A DNA stretch of 64,000 nucleotides from Sphingomonas sp. (GCF_017744835.1 NZ_JAGIAM010000005.1:62001-126000), one strand, 5' to 3'; positions 8,069 through 15,819 are shown, counted from the first letter of the stretch. The notes: generated by a model from the letters alone, not told the origin. Numbers and translations are program-made.

Positions 8069-8396
8069 AGGGGTCATCCAGCTTGGAGCGGTGAGGAGAT
8101 GCGCGGTAAAATTCCTCCGCCAGCTTCAAGAGGCGGATGCCGTGCTTGGCCTCGAAAGTGCGCTCGCCCCGGTGGCTCTCCGCGTGATGTTCGCGACAAA
8201 GGCTCACGGTGAAGGCGTCACTGCTTTTCTGGCCGATGCCGCGCGTGCTTGCCCGGTTCACATGGGCAACCTCGATCGGCATCAACTGGCACCCGGGCAC
8301 GCTGCAATGATGCGAGCGCACCCAGTCCCGGTGCGCCGTCGAGCGCAGCCGAGGCTTGGGCTTGAAGTGATCCGGCTTGAGGCGCTGCGGCAGCAT
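8061..8396 (-). CDS. DUF968/Ref-like HNH nuclease
   Basis: 111 residues from ATG 8396 (TGATG overlap with the ssb stop). The region HHCSVPGCQLMPIEVAHVNRASTRGIGQKSSDAFTVSLCREHHAESHRGE (residues about 30-80) has the CxxxxC...H...C..HH pattern of DUF968/Ref-type His-Me finger nucleases used by phages in recombination. The location between ssb and the leftward unknowns, close to a Rad52-like annealase, supports a recombination role. Confidence 0.8.
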   Translation of the reverse strand: MLPQRLKPDHFKPKPRLRSTAHRDWVRSHHCSVPGCQLMPIEVAHVNRASTRGIGQKSSDAFTVSLCREHHAESHRGERTFEAKHGIRLLKLAEEFYRASPHRSKLDDPYV

Positions 8397-8908
8397 CAGA
8401 GCACCTGGCGTCCCGAGCCATCGTCCCAACGGACAAAGGGCACGTCGTCGTCCAGATCCTCGGTGCCGGTGTACGACGGCCCGCTAGCACTGCCAGCAGA
8501 GGACCGGGAACCCGCTTGGTGGTTGTCGGCAGACGAGCTGTCCGCACCCCCAGCAGTGGGCCCATCGAGCAGCGTCAGCGTGGCGTTGAACCCCTGCAGC
8601 ACGACTTCCGTGCTGTACCGATCCGCGCCGCTCTGATCCTGCCATTTGCGGGTCTGGAGCTGGCCTTCGATGTAGACCTTCGAGCCCTTCCGCAGATACT
8701 TCTCTGCCACGCCAACGAGGCCGTCGGTGAAAATCTTCACGGTGTGCCATTCGGTGCGCTCCTTACGCTCGCCCGTCTGCCGGTCTTTCCAGCTTTCCGA
8801 CGTGGCGAGGCGAAGCTCGGCCACCTTGCCGCCATTCTGGAACGAGCGGACTTCAGGATCGCGGCCGAGATTGCCCACGAGGATCACTTTGTTGACGCTT
8901 CCGGCCAT
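8396..8908 (-). CDS. ssb: Single-stranded DNA-binding protein
   Basis: 170 residues. OB-fold signature [21 protein letters not shown], then [43 protein letters not shown], and a disordered Gly/Ser-rich linker. The acidic protein-interaction tip DDDVPF is present but followed by 12 more residues ([12 protein letters not shown]) instead of ending the protein. Adjacent to the Rad52-like annealing gene (1-bp overlap), so likely a phage recombination and replication module. Confidence 0.95.
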   Translation of the reverse strand: MAGSVNKVILVGNLGRDPEVRSFQNGGKVAELRLATSESWKDRQTGERKERTEWHTVKIFTDGLVGVAEKYLRKGSKVYIEGQLQTRKWQDQSGADRYSTEVVLQGFNATLTLLDGPTAGGADSSSADNHQAGSRSSAGSASGPSYTGTEDLDDDVPFVRWDDGSGRQVL

Positions 8909-9576
8909 TATGCGACTTCCTTCTGTTCGGTTTCGGGTTTGGGGAGGCGCTTTTCGAGGCGCGCTTTGGCATCCTTGAATTGGCCAACGGTCATCTGCTT
9001 GAGCGACGGGATGCCGTAGTGCTCACAGAGCGCGACGGAGTTGGTCGAAGTGGAGGCGATGAGGCTCGTAATCAGCGCCCATTGACCGTCATCGATCACA
9101 GGCTCGGGCGGGGCGATCTTGGCGAGCGCGGCAGCAAAGACGCGATCAGCCTCAGGCTTCCACGCCTTCCACTTCTTCTTGCCGTTGAACTCGGAAGCCT
9201 CACACGGCGCCCAGACATTGCCCAGGTTATACAGGTAGCGACCGATGCCCCACTTGACGCCAGCGCGCTTGAGGCTGTCGCTGATAGCCCCCTTCTCGCC
9301 CTCAACGTCGGTGTCGCCAGCGCCATCGCTCTTGGTGATCCACTCTCCGTCAATGCGGATTTGAAGCGCGCAGATCAGTCGGCCCTTGACGGTTTCGGTG
9401 TAGCTGTCCTGCCAGTTGGCGGAACCGCATACCGCGTCGAGGCGGTCCATCACGTCGCGAGCGTCGATATACGCCAGCGCCATCGCCTTATCGCCATCGC
9501 TGGTCAGGCTCTGCGCGCGCCAATGGATGGCGTCAGCGGGGAACGGGGCGGCCAGCGCCGCAAGATCGACCGTCAT
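8908..9576 (-). CDS. Rad52/22-like single-strand annealing protein
   Basis: 222 residues from ATG 9576. The segment [43 protein letters not shown], then [21 protein letters not shown] and [24 protein letters not shown], is the canonical Rad52/22 fold of phage annealing proteins. The C-terminal [25 protein letters not shown] is a helical extension common in this family. It would anneal complementary ssDNA together with the adjacent SSB. The start overlaps the upstream gene's stop by 4 bp. Confidence 0.9.
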   Translation of the reverse strand: MTVDLAALAAPFPADAIHWRAQSLTSDGDKAMALAYIDARDVMDRLDAVCGSANWQDSYTETVKGRLICALQIRIDGEWITKSDGAGDTDVEGEKGAISDSLKRAGVKWGIGRYLYNLGNVWAPCEASEFNGKKKWKAWKPEADRVFAAALAKIAPPEPVIDDGQWALITSLIASTSTNSVALCEHYGIPSLKQMTVGQFKDAKARLEKRLPKPETEQKEVA

Positions 9577-10244
9577 GCAGCCCTCTTCTGTTCGGTGATG
9601 GTGAAGCCGGGGATTGCGCGGGCGCCGCCGCGAACGTCGCGCTCGGCCTGATCCTGCAACCACGCTTTGAGCGCGTCGGGCTGGCACTGCATGTAGTGGA
9701 GCAGCGCGGCCTTGGCGTCGGTGAGGGTCACATCCCAATAGGTGCGCAGCCCCGTTGCCTCGCGGTCGATGCGGTTCGCCGACGCCGTGAGCTTTTGCGC
9801 CTGCTTCAAGTCGGCCTCGGCCGCGAATTTGGCCTCCAGGTCGCCCGACTGGCGCAACGCCTCCTGTGCGGCGCGCTGCTTGGCCTCCGCTTCCTCGCGG
9901 GCCACACGGGCGGCTTCGTCCTTGGCCTTCTGCTTGGCGGTGCGGTACGGCGTCAGGAGGCGCTTGATCTCGTCCGCGGCCATGTCGCAGCGATCGAGCA
10001 GCGGCTTCCACGCAGCCTGGACGGCCTTCGCGGCATCGTCGTGCGGCTTCTTCTCGGCGACGCGTGCGACGTCGGCGTCCTTGCGAGCCTTGCGCACGTC
10101 ATCGAGCAGGCTATCGAGTGCAGCGTCCTGTTCATCGGTAGTGACCTCTGCGCCGGCAACCGTGCCCGAGATAAGCTCGAACAGGTCTTCGATGTGGAGG
10201 GCCCACCGTTCGACGGGCGGCGCGTTGTGGAGAATGCCGGTCAT
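9573..10244 (-). CDS. Coiled-coil protein upstream of the annealase
   Basis: 223 residues from ATG 10244. Long Ala/Lys/Glu coiled coil (about residues 55-150: KARKDADVARVAEKK, KQKAKDEAARVAREEAEAKQRAAQEAL). It ends in a conserved-looking strand region (GLRTYWDVTLTDAKAALLHYMQ and WLQDQAERDVRGGARAIPGF). This layout recurs in phage genes beside ssDNA annealing proteins, so a recombination accessory role is plausible. Overlaps its neighbours by 4 bp each side. Confidence 0.75.
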   Translation of the reverse strand: MTGILHNAPPVERWALHIEDLFELISGTVAGAEVTTDEQDAALDSLLDDVRKARKDADVARVAEKKPHDDAAKAVQAAWKPLLDRCDMAADEIKRLLTPYRTAKQKAKDEAARVAREEAEAKQRAAQEALRQSGDLEAKFAAEADLKQAQKLTASANRIDREATGLRTYWDVTLTDAKAALLHYMQCQPDALKAWLQDQAERDVRGGARAIPGFTITEQKRAA

Positions 10245-10447
10245 GCCGCCTTCCTCTCGTCGTTCAGGGCGGCCATGCGGGCGCGCACGGTGTCCAGAGC
10301 CGTAGCGATGCCCGGAAGGCGCGTGATGGCGTTGGCAGAGGCGCGGCAGCGATCGTGCAGCGCGAGCAGCGTGGCGTAGCGGTGCGACAAATGCCGCTGC
10401 GCTGCCGACGCGCCGGGGCGCTCGATGAAAGGGCGGAGCGCGTTCAC
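10241..10447 (-). CDS. Small helical prophage protein
   Basis: 68 residues, basic, helical, with no Cys (MNALRPFIERPGASAAQRHLSHRYATLLALHDRC has a single one). Coupled by 4-bp overlaps to both neighbours. Unknown function. Confidence 0.6.
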   Translation of the reverse strand: MNALRPFIERPGASAAQRHLSHRYATLLALHDRCRASANAITRLPGIATALDTVRARMAALNDERKAA

Positions 10448-11046
10448 TCTGCAATCTCCTGTGCTTGACGCGCGCGTTCCCGCATCGCGATCTTCTCAAC
10501 GAGGGGTTTGTCGGCGGCTGCGTTGTTGCAGGCCCGATGCGCGAGGGCGTAGTTGTCGAGGTGGTTCACCCCACCCTTGGACCTGGCGACCAAGTGCTCG
10601 ATGGTGCAGTCGTCGCCCATCGCGCGCCCGCAAAACCAGCATTCGTCACCGTCCCGCGCGAGCAGCTTGGCCCGCCGACGCGCCGCCTTGCTTTCGTCGT
10701 CGCCCTGCTTCACCGTCGGCTTGGGAGCGGATGCAGCTTCAAGCTGGTTGCCCGCTCCGGGCGCCGCCAGCGCCAGACCGCGCCCGAACGTCAGGCCAGC
10801 TTGGAACAGGCCGTAATGCTCGGCAGATGCGCCTTGGAAGTTGAGTAGCCCGCTCTCCTTCGCATAGACGATGTGCGTCAGGGCCTTCACGCTCCCGGCG
10901 TGATAGGCGCGATACCGAACCACCTCGTAGAGGTTGGTCGGCGTACCCACCTCGGCGCCGTTCTCGGCAAGCCAAGCGAGGAAGGCCGCAGTCTTGAACT
11001 GCGCGCGCCGGATCGGCAGGCCCTTGCTCACTTGCGGTTCTCCCAT
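10444..11046 (-). CDS. HNH endonuclease
   Basis: About 200 residues from ATG 11046 (an ATG at 11058 adds MAES). The C-terminal third carries a complete HNH domain: ECWFCGRAMGDD (CxxC), CTIEHLVARSKGGVNHLDNYALAHRACN (E-H...N...H..CN). The N-terminal part (FKTAAFLAWLAENGAEVGTPTNLYEVVRYR) is unlike the usual McrA-like N-terminus and may bind DNA. Located in the leftward recombination module. Confidence 0.88.
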   Translation of the reverse strand: MGEPQVSKGLPIRRAQFKTAAFLAWLAENGAEVGTPTNLYEVVRYRAYHAGSVKALTHIVYAKESGLLNFQGASAEHYGLFQAGLTFGRGLALAAPGAGNQLEAASAPKPTVKQGDDESKAARRRAKLLARDGDECWFCGRAMGDDCTIEHLVARSKGGVNHLDNYALAHRACNNAAADKPLVEKIAMRERARQAQEIAE

Positions 11047-11288
11047 GCTCTCTGCCAATCATCGGCATTGCGGGCGGCTTCCTGCTCAGCCCAGAATTGC
11101 TTGCTGCGTTCGATGCTCGCATCCAGACGGGCGAGTGCGTCATCGATGCGGGCATCACGCTCGGCGGCGCGGGCGAAAGGCTCAGCCTGGTTCCGCGCTT
11201 GGCTGCGCGCCTGGTCCCGCCGCACGATCTCAGCCACGCCAGCGAACATGTCTGCCGTAGGGGCGGTGATGAGTTGGTCGATGGTCAC
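11028..11288 (-). CDS. Small helical prophage protein
   Basis: 86 residues from the GTG at 11288 (MTIDQLITAPTADMFAGVAEIV). Highly charged helical body (RDQARSQARNQAEPFARAAERDARIDDALARLDAS) and a Trp-rich end. The upstream in-frame extension is low-complexity Arg/Ser and is rejected. Unknown role. Confidence 0.62.
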   Translation of the reverse strand: MTIDQLITAPTADMFAGVAEIVRRDQARSQARNQAEPFARAAERDARIDDALARLDASIERSKQFWAEQEAARNADDWQRAWENRK

Positions 11289-11578
11289 AGGCCCAGCTCC
11301 CGTGCCAGAGCTGCGCCCTCGCGGAGTTTCGCGACTACTTCGGCTTGGGTCCGATTGGGGTCGTCGTTCCACTCATGAAGCCAAGCCACGCCCATGAGGT
11401 CCTTAAGGAAAGCAACCGGGCGGTTATCGTCATGGCCAAAGTTGCCCGCGCGCTGGATAGCCCCCAGCACGCACCAGCAGTTGCGATCTGGCCCGACGTA
11501 GACCCCCCGCGTCCACTTGCCTTCCGGCTCGATCAGGTCGGCAGCGCGCGACAGCACTTCGGATACGGTGAGGTCCAT
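11285..11578 (-). CDS. DUF6197-like small protein
   Basis: 97 residues. VLSRAADLIEPEGKWTRGVYVGPDRNCWCVLGAIQRA resembles the actinobacterial/phage DUF6197 pattern (W-x-x-G...CW-C-x-x-G-A). The C-terminal half has a LHEWNDDPNRTQAEVVAKLREGA motif. Function unknown; recognition is by pattern only. Confidence 0.7.
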   Translation of the reverse strand: MDLTVSEVLSRAADLIEPEGKWTRGVYVGPDRNCWCVLGAIQRAGNFGHDDNRPVAFLKDLMGVAWLHEWNDDPNRTQAEVVAKLREGAALARELGL

Positions 11579-11964
11579 TACCCCTCTCCTTGAGCTTTTG
11601 ATTGGGCGATGGCGGCGCGCATGCCGTCGGTCATTGTCGGCACGCCGAACTCATCGAGCTTGGTGCAGTGGCGAATGCCGTCGATGCAGAACTCGCCCTG
11701 TCCGTCTCTCCACGCTTCCCAGCGCGCGCCGGCCATGCAGAGAGCCCATGCGATCAGGGCATGATCGGGAGCAGCCGCGAACATCCGAGCGAAGCGATTG
11801 ATTTCGTCCCGGCTCAAACGCGGTGTCGGGATGTGCATCCGCGCGATAGCGTCAGCGGAAAGGCCGCCATTCGGCCCCTTCGCCCAACGGCTCACTGCGG
11901 CGGCATCTCCGTCCTCATCACGATAGACGTAGAGGGTGCCGAAAAGGTGCCCCGGAGCGCCCAT
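11578..11964 (-). CDS. Unknown prophage protein
   Basis: 128 residues from ATG 11964, preceded by GGGAGG. Starts MGAPGHLFGTLYVYRDEDGDAAAVSRW. The C-terminal region CIDGIRHCTKLDEFGVPTMTDGMRA contains a Cys pair. No family recognised; the strong ribosome site supports translation. Confidence 0.65.
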   Translation of the reverse strand: MGAPGHLFGTLYVYRDEDGDAAAVSRWAKGPNGGLSADAIARMHIPTPRLSRDEINRFARMFAAAPDHALIAWALCMAGARWEAWRDGQGEFCIDGIRHCTKLDEFGVPTMTDGMRAAIAQSKAQGEG

Positions 11965-12062
11965 CAAATCCCTCCCAAGATAAATGAAACAGCCCAGCCA
12001 CCCAGAATACCGGCAGCACAAAGCTCCCACCCGAGACGAGTGGAGAAGAGGTGGCGGATCAT
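11964..12062 (-). CDS. 32-residue single-pass membrane microprotein
   Basis: ATG 12062 overlaps the upstream stop as ATGA, and its own stop overlaps the next start as TGATG. The peptide is MIRHLFSTRLGWELCAAGIL followed by GGWAVSFILGGI, i.e. a short basic head and one transmembrane helix. The double coupling is the main reason to accept such a short gene. Confidence 0.5.
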   Translation of the reverse strand: MIRHLFSTRLGWELCAAGILGGWAVSFILGGI

Positions 12063-12418
12063 GCTGGTTCTCGCTCGCTGCGCGGGTGAACCTTCCCGGC
12101 GCCGTTGCACTTGTGGCAGGACGTGTTGACCCACCACGGACCAGCGGCGTACTCTTCGCGACCACAGCCCCTGCAGGCATCGCAAGCCACAAGCTCCCGC
12201 TCCCACCGCAGTTTGCGGCTAAGGCGTTCGTTTTCCGAACGAAGCGGGTTCTCCGGCGTGTAGAACACCAGTCCGATGTTCTCGTGCGCCCCTTGGATGC
12301 CCCAAGCGACCTGCTTGCGCTGCTCATCGGTCATCTGTGCGAGAAGGTGGCCGCAGTCGGCTTCCTCCATCGAGATTTCGAAGGCTTCGAGCCAATAGGC
12401 GTCGCGTGCGTCGCTCAC
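12059..12418 (-). CDS. Prophage protein with DnaJ-type zinc knuckles
   Basis: 119 residues from GTG 12418 (GTGA overlap with the upstream stop). Helical N-terminus (MSDARDAYWLEAFEISMEEAD). C-terminal CDACRGCGREE...CHKCNGAGKVH gives two CxxCxGxG-like motifs of the DnaJ zinc-finger type, which suggests a single zinc site. No J domain is present, so not a chaperone by itself. Confidence 0.68.
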   Translation of the reverse strand: MSDARDAYWLEAFEISMEEADCGHLLAQMTDEQRKQVAWGIQGAHENIGLVFYTPENPLRSENERLSRKLRWERELVACDACRGCGREEYAAGPWWVNTSCHKCNGAGKVHPRSEREPA

Positions 12419-12630
12419 TTGCCTGCTCCCCACTTCTCCGCGCGCAGCTCATCGACCCGGCGCATTGACGCCAGCACCCGCTGCTCTGCTGCGTTGATCG
12501 CGATATCGTCCTGAGAGACGTACCGGCGCCCTGCCTTCACAGGCGCACCCCGCAACCGCTTTGCGATTGCTTCCAGCTCTCCCACTATTTCAGTGGTGGT
12601 CTGGCGATGAGGGAGGCGGTGTGCGTTCAC
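12415..12630 (-). CDS. Small helical prophage protein
   Basis: 71 residues (MNAHRLPHRQTTTEIVGELE...). Arg-rich helix with KAGRRYVSQDDIAINAAEQRVLASMRRVDEL. Coupled by overlaps at both ends. Unknown. Confidence 0.6.
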   Translation of the reverse strand: MNAHRLPHRQTTTEIVGELEAIAKRLRGAPVKAGRRYVSQDDIAINAAEQRVLASMRRVDELRAEKWGAGK

Positions 12631-13124
12631 CGGGCCTCTCCGCGGGCTTTGCGAAGGGCGGCGTCAAGGTCATCGGCGACCCGCTCAATCTCCGGGAGAT
12701 ACGGATGCATCTCCAGATCATCGGCGCGCACATGATCCCGGATGAAAGCGGCGTAGCGGTTGAGTAGCTCAACAGCATCGGGCGCAATGGTTGCGAAATC
12801 CGGCGCGGCGGCGATCAGTCGGGCGTCTGCGCAGTCGATCCCGCTAATGTCGAGCCGATAGACGCTATCGTTTGCCTTGGCCTGCTCGACGCCTCGAACC
12901 TCACGGTCGCCGACTTCGAAAGTCAGCAGGCGCTCCGCTGGCACGAGACCGCGATTGGCAGGCTGAAACATCGGCTGTGCGCCAGACATGCCCCAGCGCC
13001 TGAAGCCCATGACGTACCGGCGCCCGCTGTGAGTAGTCGCCAGATAGATTTCGCGGTTACGGGCATTGCCGAACCACGACCACGGGCCGGGCGTCCACCC
13101 ATTCTGGCTTTCGGCTTCCGCCAT
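12627..13124 (-). CDS. First gene of the leftward early operon (unknown)
   Basis: 165 residues from ATG 13124, with CTGGAGGAC upstream. It begins with WTPGPWSWFGNARNREIYLA and contains the DCADARLIAAAPDFATIAPDAVELLNRY pattern, which recurs in many phage hypotheticals (ARLIAAAPxLL). It is the first gene transcribed from the proposed leftward promoter at 13163-13191. Function unknown. Confidence 0.78.
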   Translation of the reverse strand: MAEAESQNGWTPGPWSWFGNARNREIYLATTHSGRRYVMGFRRWGMSGAQPMFQPANRGLVPAERLLTFEVGDREVRGVEQAKANDSVYRLDISGIDCADARLIAAAPDFATIAPDAVELLNRYAAFIRDHVRADDLEMHPYLPEIERVADDLDAALRKARGEAR

Positions 13125-13156
13125 CGTATGTCCTCCAGCGGCCATGTGGGCCGTTG

Positions 13157-13217
13157 AAGTCATACGTACGCGGCACGTACGTACGTGTCAACACATCATG
13201 CGTAAAAAATACGTACG
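13157..13217 (-). promoter_or_regulatory. Leftward early promoter with CGTACG operator cluster
   Basis: Reading leftward, TTGACA at 13191-13186 is followed by a 17-nt spacer and TACGTA at 13168-13163 (weak -10). The first start codon lies at 13124. CGTACG palindromes at 13165, 13176 and 13180 overlap the promoter, and another lies at 13212. The same hexamer clusters at 14167-14227 on the other side of the repressor gene, which suggests repressor/Cro operators. Confidence 0.6.
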
Positions 13218-13442
13218 CTACCGCCGGTCGCGAATACCTTTGACGATATACCCTGGGGCGATGAGCGCGCCGACCCATACCGCGAAGGCCCACAAGCCGT
13301 CCGCCTTCGGCCAAATCAAGCCGCTGAATCCGAAGCCTAAAATAACGGAGAATGTCGCCAGAGCGGCAAGGACTTCCATCGCGTCACGAATCTTGCGAAG
13401 CTCGCTACGGCACTCCTGCAACAGGCGCCGATCCTCATTCAC
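13218..13442 (-). CDS. Two-TM membrane protein coupled to the repressor gene
   Basis: 74 residues from GTG 13442, which overlaps the repressor stop (GTGA). A charged N-terminal helix (MNEDRRLLQECRSELRKIRD) precedes TM1 (VLAALATFSVILGFGFSGLIW) and TM2 (WAFAVWVGALIAPGYIV), then a basic tail. Because it is in the lysogenic transcript with the repressor it should be made in the lysogen; that placement matches superinfection-exclusion proteins such as lambda RexB, though no homology is claimed. Confidence 0.65.
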   Translation of the reverse strand: MNEDRRLLQECRSELRKIRDAMEVLAALATFSVILGFGFSGLIWPKADGLWAFAVWVGALIAPGYIVKGIRDRR

Positions 13443-14167
13443 GACAGGATTTCCCTCCAGGGGAGAACGCGGTGAACGTGCTTCACGCGGCACACCTCCA
13501 CGCGGAAGGTCTTAACCGGATTGAACTGCTCCAGTTCGATATACTGGGCGGTGCGACGAACCAGGCGCTTGATCAGCACTGCGTTGACTCGGTCGCCGTC
13601 GTGGTGATCGGGGCCGGCAAGAAAAACCACCACGTCGTCACCGACGCGCGGCGGACGCTTGGTCTCAGCAAAGCCCAGCTCGCCCTCTTCGAAGCGCGGA
13701 GCCATCGAAGATCCCTGGATGTAGAACCCGTATACGTCCGCTCGCCCTTGAAGGACGGTAGGCCGCGGCAGGTACTCGATGACTGTGCTTTCGTCCAAAA
13801 ACGTCTGCTCTATTGCCTCTCCCTCGATCTCGCGAGGCGAACCCAACGCCGTCCCATAGATCGGAAGGTCCCGCGCCAGCCTTACGTCGGAGGCGCCTTC
13901 GAACTTTACGGTCTTACCCTCTGGTTCTGAAGGGAAACCTGCCAGAGAAAAGATTTCGTCACGGTTAATGGCGCTTCCGTCAAATCCCGTAGCCAGCTTG
14001 CGCGCGATCTCCAGCGGAAGCACCGGCGGGTCATAGTCCATGCTGAAATAGCGCTGCACGCCACTGGGCGTCTTATACCCAGCAGCCTTCGAGACGGCGG
14101 CCATTGATCGGCCAGACCGCTCCAACAGCGCCAGCAGGCGCTCACCAATTGTCTGTTCGTTCGGCAC
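13439..14167 (-). CDS. Phage repressor (HTH plus S24 peptidase-like domain)
   Basis: About 242 residues from GTG 14167. The N-terminal helix-turn-helix (TIGERLLALLERSGRSMAAVSKAAGYKTPSGVQRYF) is followed by a linker. The S24/LexA-like C-terminal domain has FYIQGSSMAPRFEEGELGFAE (Ser) and VLIKRLVRRTAQYI (Lys). Such repressors maintain lysogeny and respond to DNA damage. The start is uncertain: the open frame extends to 14251, but upstream residues do not look protein-like and cover the operator region. No ribosome site precedes the GTG, which fits a leaderless repressor mRNA. Confidence 0.88.
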   Translation of the reverse strand: MPNEQTIGERLLALLERSGRSMAAVSKAAGYKTPSGVQRYFSMDYDPPVLPLEIARKLATGFDGSAINRDEIFSLAGFPSEPEGKTVKFEGASDVRLARDLPIYGTALGSPREIEGEAIEQTFLDESTVIEYLPRPTVLQGRADVYGFYIQGSSMAPRFEEGELGFAETKRPPRVGDDVVVFLAGPDHHDGDRVNAVLIKRLVRRTAQYIELEQFNPVKTFRVEVCRVKHVHRVLPWREILS

Positions 14168-14239
14168 GTACGGCGTTTCGCATAGTGCTGATACACTTTC
14201 CACGTTGACGTGGCGTACGCACGTACGTATGTCTTGCGT
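14167..14239 (+). promoter_or_regulatory. Rightward early promoter and operators (leaderless cro)
   Basis: TTGACG at 14205-14210, a 17-nt spacer, and TATGTC at 14228-14233. The predicted transcription start is the A of the Cro-like ATG at 14240, six bases after the -10, implying a leaderless mRNA. CGTACG palindromes at 14214 and 14222 lie between -35 and -10, and one at 14167 abuts the repressor start. Confidence 0.6.
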
Positions 14240-14419
14240 ATGAGCAATCATGCCGAGCTAATCCGGGAACGTGGCGGCATCCGACCGCTCGCGCGCGCCC
14301 TTGGCCACAAGAACCACACGACCGTCCAAGGCTGGTGGGAGCGCAACAACATCCCCGAGGAGCACCTTCCGTCGGTCGTGGCGATCCCGCCCGTTCCGCA
14401 GCGCGCCGAGGCAGCATGA
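14240..14419 (+). CDS. Cro/YdaS-like HTH regulator
   Basis: 59 residues (MSNHAELIRERGGIRPLARALGHKNHTTVQGWWERNNIP). A single HTH with the YdaS/Cro-type GGIRPLARALG...TVQGWWERNNIPEEHLP pattern. It is divergent from the repressor gene and first in the rightward early operon, the classic Cro position. No Shine-Dalgarno is visible; the promoter geometry suggests a leaderless message. Confidence 0.85.
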   Translation: MSNHAELIRERGGIRPLARALGHKNHTTVQGWWERNNIPEEHLPSVVAIPPVPQRAEAA

Positions 14420-15057
14420 ACAGCCTTGTCTATTTCATTCGCCCGGTTGGTGAGCGCGACCCGGTCAAGATCGGCTGCACGACGCTTATCCACGACCGAC
14501 TTGCGGGTCTCAATTTGTGGGCGCCGACGAAGCCCGAAATCGCCGCCACGATCCCCGGCAGCTACGATTTGGAGCGGCGCTTTCACGCGCTTTTCCTCGC
14601 GCAGAACGATCATGGCGAGTGGTTCCGCTGGTCGCCCGAGCTTGAACTCGTCATTTCGGAGATTGTCGCCGGCACCTTCGATGAGGCCACGCTGCCGCAG
14701 CCTACATGGTTGCAGCGCCCCAGGAAGGCCAAGCCGGATAAGCCCCGCACGCGCAAGGCTGATCGGCAGATCACGTACTGCGACGAATACCTCCTGCGCG
14801 ATATTGAGGGGTTCCTGCGCAAGACGGGAATGGCTGCATCGGCTTTCGGGCGCCGCGCCGTTGGTGATCCCGCCTTCGTGGCCGGCCTGCGCAAAGGTCG
14901 TAACGCCTACGCGAATGTATCGCGCCGCGTGCGGTCCTTCATGCTGGACGCAGCTAATGCCTCCCCCCTTCACCGTGCCGCCTCCCTGCACGGTGACACC
15001 GGGTCCGCTTCCCTCTCCCCCTGTGGAGCGGACCCGGTGAATGTGGAGGGGCGGTAG
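14416..15057 (+). CDS. GIY-YIG-like (T5orf172/MUG113-type) protein
   Basis: 213 residues from ATG 14416 (ATGA overlap). The N-terminal VYFIRPVGERDPVKIGCTTLIHDRLAGLNLWAP followed by LERRFHALFLAQNDHGEWFRWSPELELVI (residues 4-80) matches the GIY-YIG-derived T5orf172/MUG113 nuclease family. A basic linker and a helical C-terminal part follow. The last 20 or so residues (GDTGSASLSPCGADPVNVEG) are encoded by the first copy of the hairpin repeat, so the natural C-terminus may have been replaced by it. Confidence 0.78.
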   Translation: MNSLVYFIRPVGERDPVKIGCTTLIHDRLAGLNLWAPTKPEIAATIPGSYDLERRFHALFLAQNDHGEWFRWSPELELVISEIVAGTFDEATLPQPTWLQRPRKAKPDKPRTRKADRQITYCDEYLLRDIEGFLRKTGMAASAFGRRAVGDPAFVAGLRKGRNAYANVSRRVRSFMLDAANASPLHRAASLHGDTGSASLSPCGADPVNVEGR

Positions 15058-15060
15058 GTG
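14987..15060 (+). repeat. Hairpin cassette repeat, copy 1
   Basis: About 74 bp duplicated at 15859-15935. Arms CACCGGGTCCG (14997-15007) and CGGACCCGGTG (15029-15039) are an 11-bp perfect inverted repeat; the loop differs between copies while the arms are identical. After the hairpin comes GAATGTGGAGGGGCGGTAG and the GTG start of the downstream gene, so the unit carries a ribosome site and start codon. Confidence 0.85.
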
Positions 15061-15819
15061 GCAAAGCTCTCCAAAGCCCAAATCGCAGCCCACCAGCGCG
15101 CCGAAGAACTCCTGGCTCTGGACGTTCTTGACGACGACCAGCGCACATTCATGCTCGATAACTGGCAGGAAAGTGCCCGCCATGTGAACTCGGCTGCAGG
15201 CGCGTTCTTCACGCCGTCGGAACTGGCCCCAAGCGTCGTTTGCTATGCCAACGGCGCCGAGACGATCATCGACCTTTGCGCGGGCATCGGATGCCTCGGT
15301 CTGTGGGCGTGGTGGCTCTCCGGTCGCAAGGCTCGCGTCACCTGCGTCGAGATCAATCCTGATTACGTCGCGGTTGGCAAGAAGGTTTTCCCGGAGGCTG
15401 AGTGGATTTGCGCGAGCGTAACCGAAGCCCGCGGGCAATTCGACTGCGCTCTGTCCAACCCGCCCTTCGGCAAAACTGCCAAGATCGAAGCGCCGCGCTA
15501 CTCCGGCGAAGACGACCTCGCTGTTGTCGATATCGCTTCCGATCTGGCGAGCTGGGGCGTTTTCATTCTCCCCAGTATGTCGGTGCCCTTCGAGTATAGT
15601 GGGCGCACCTGCTACCGCGAGCGCCAATCGGCGAAGTACGATCGTTTCACGGCAGCGACAGGCATCCAACTGCTCTGCGAGAGCACCGACACCACCTTTG
15701 CCAAGCCGCTTTGGCGCGGCGTCGCGCCGAACGTCGAGGTTGCCTCCTGCGATTTCGAAGAGGCGCGCGCGCACCGTCAACATGCGGGGCTCCCGCTGTT
15801 CGCGGAGGCAGCAGCATGA
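15058..15819 (+). CDS. DNA adenine-type methyltransferase
   Basis: 253 residues from GTG 15058. It has an FFTP motif (AGAFFTPSELA, about 47-57), the SAM-binding motif IDLCAGIGCLG (71-81), an acidic strand VTCVEINPDY, and the catalytic NPPF at 134-137 that marks N6-adenine or N4-cytosine methyltransferases. The HsdM-like FFTP plus NPPF order favours N6-adenine. No restriction partner is adjacent, so it probably acts as an orphan phage methyltransferase protecting or regulating phage DNA. It lies inside the hairpin-flanked cassette region. Confidence 0.85.
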   Translation: MAKLSKAQIAAHQRAEELLALDVLDDDQRTFMLDNWQESARHVNSAAGAFFTPSELAPSVVCYANGAETIIDLCAGIGCLGLWAWWLSGRKARVTCVEINPDYVAVGKKVFPEAEWICASVTEARGQFDCALSNPPFGKTAKIEAPRYSGEDDLAVVDIASDLASWGVFILPSMSVPFEYSGRTCYRERQSAKYDRFTAATGIQLLCESTDTTFAKPLWRGVAPNVEVASCDFEEARAHRQHAGLPLFAEAAA

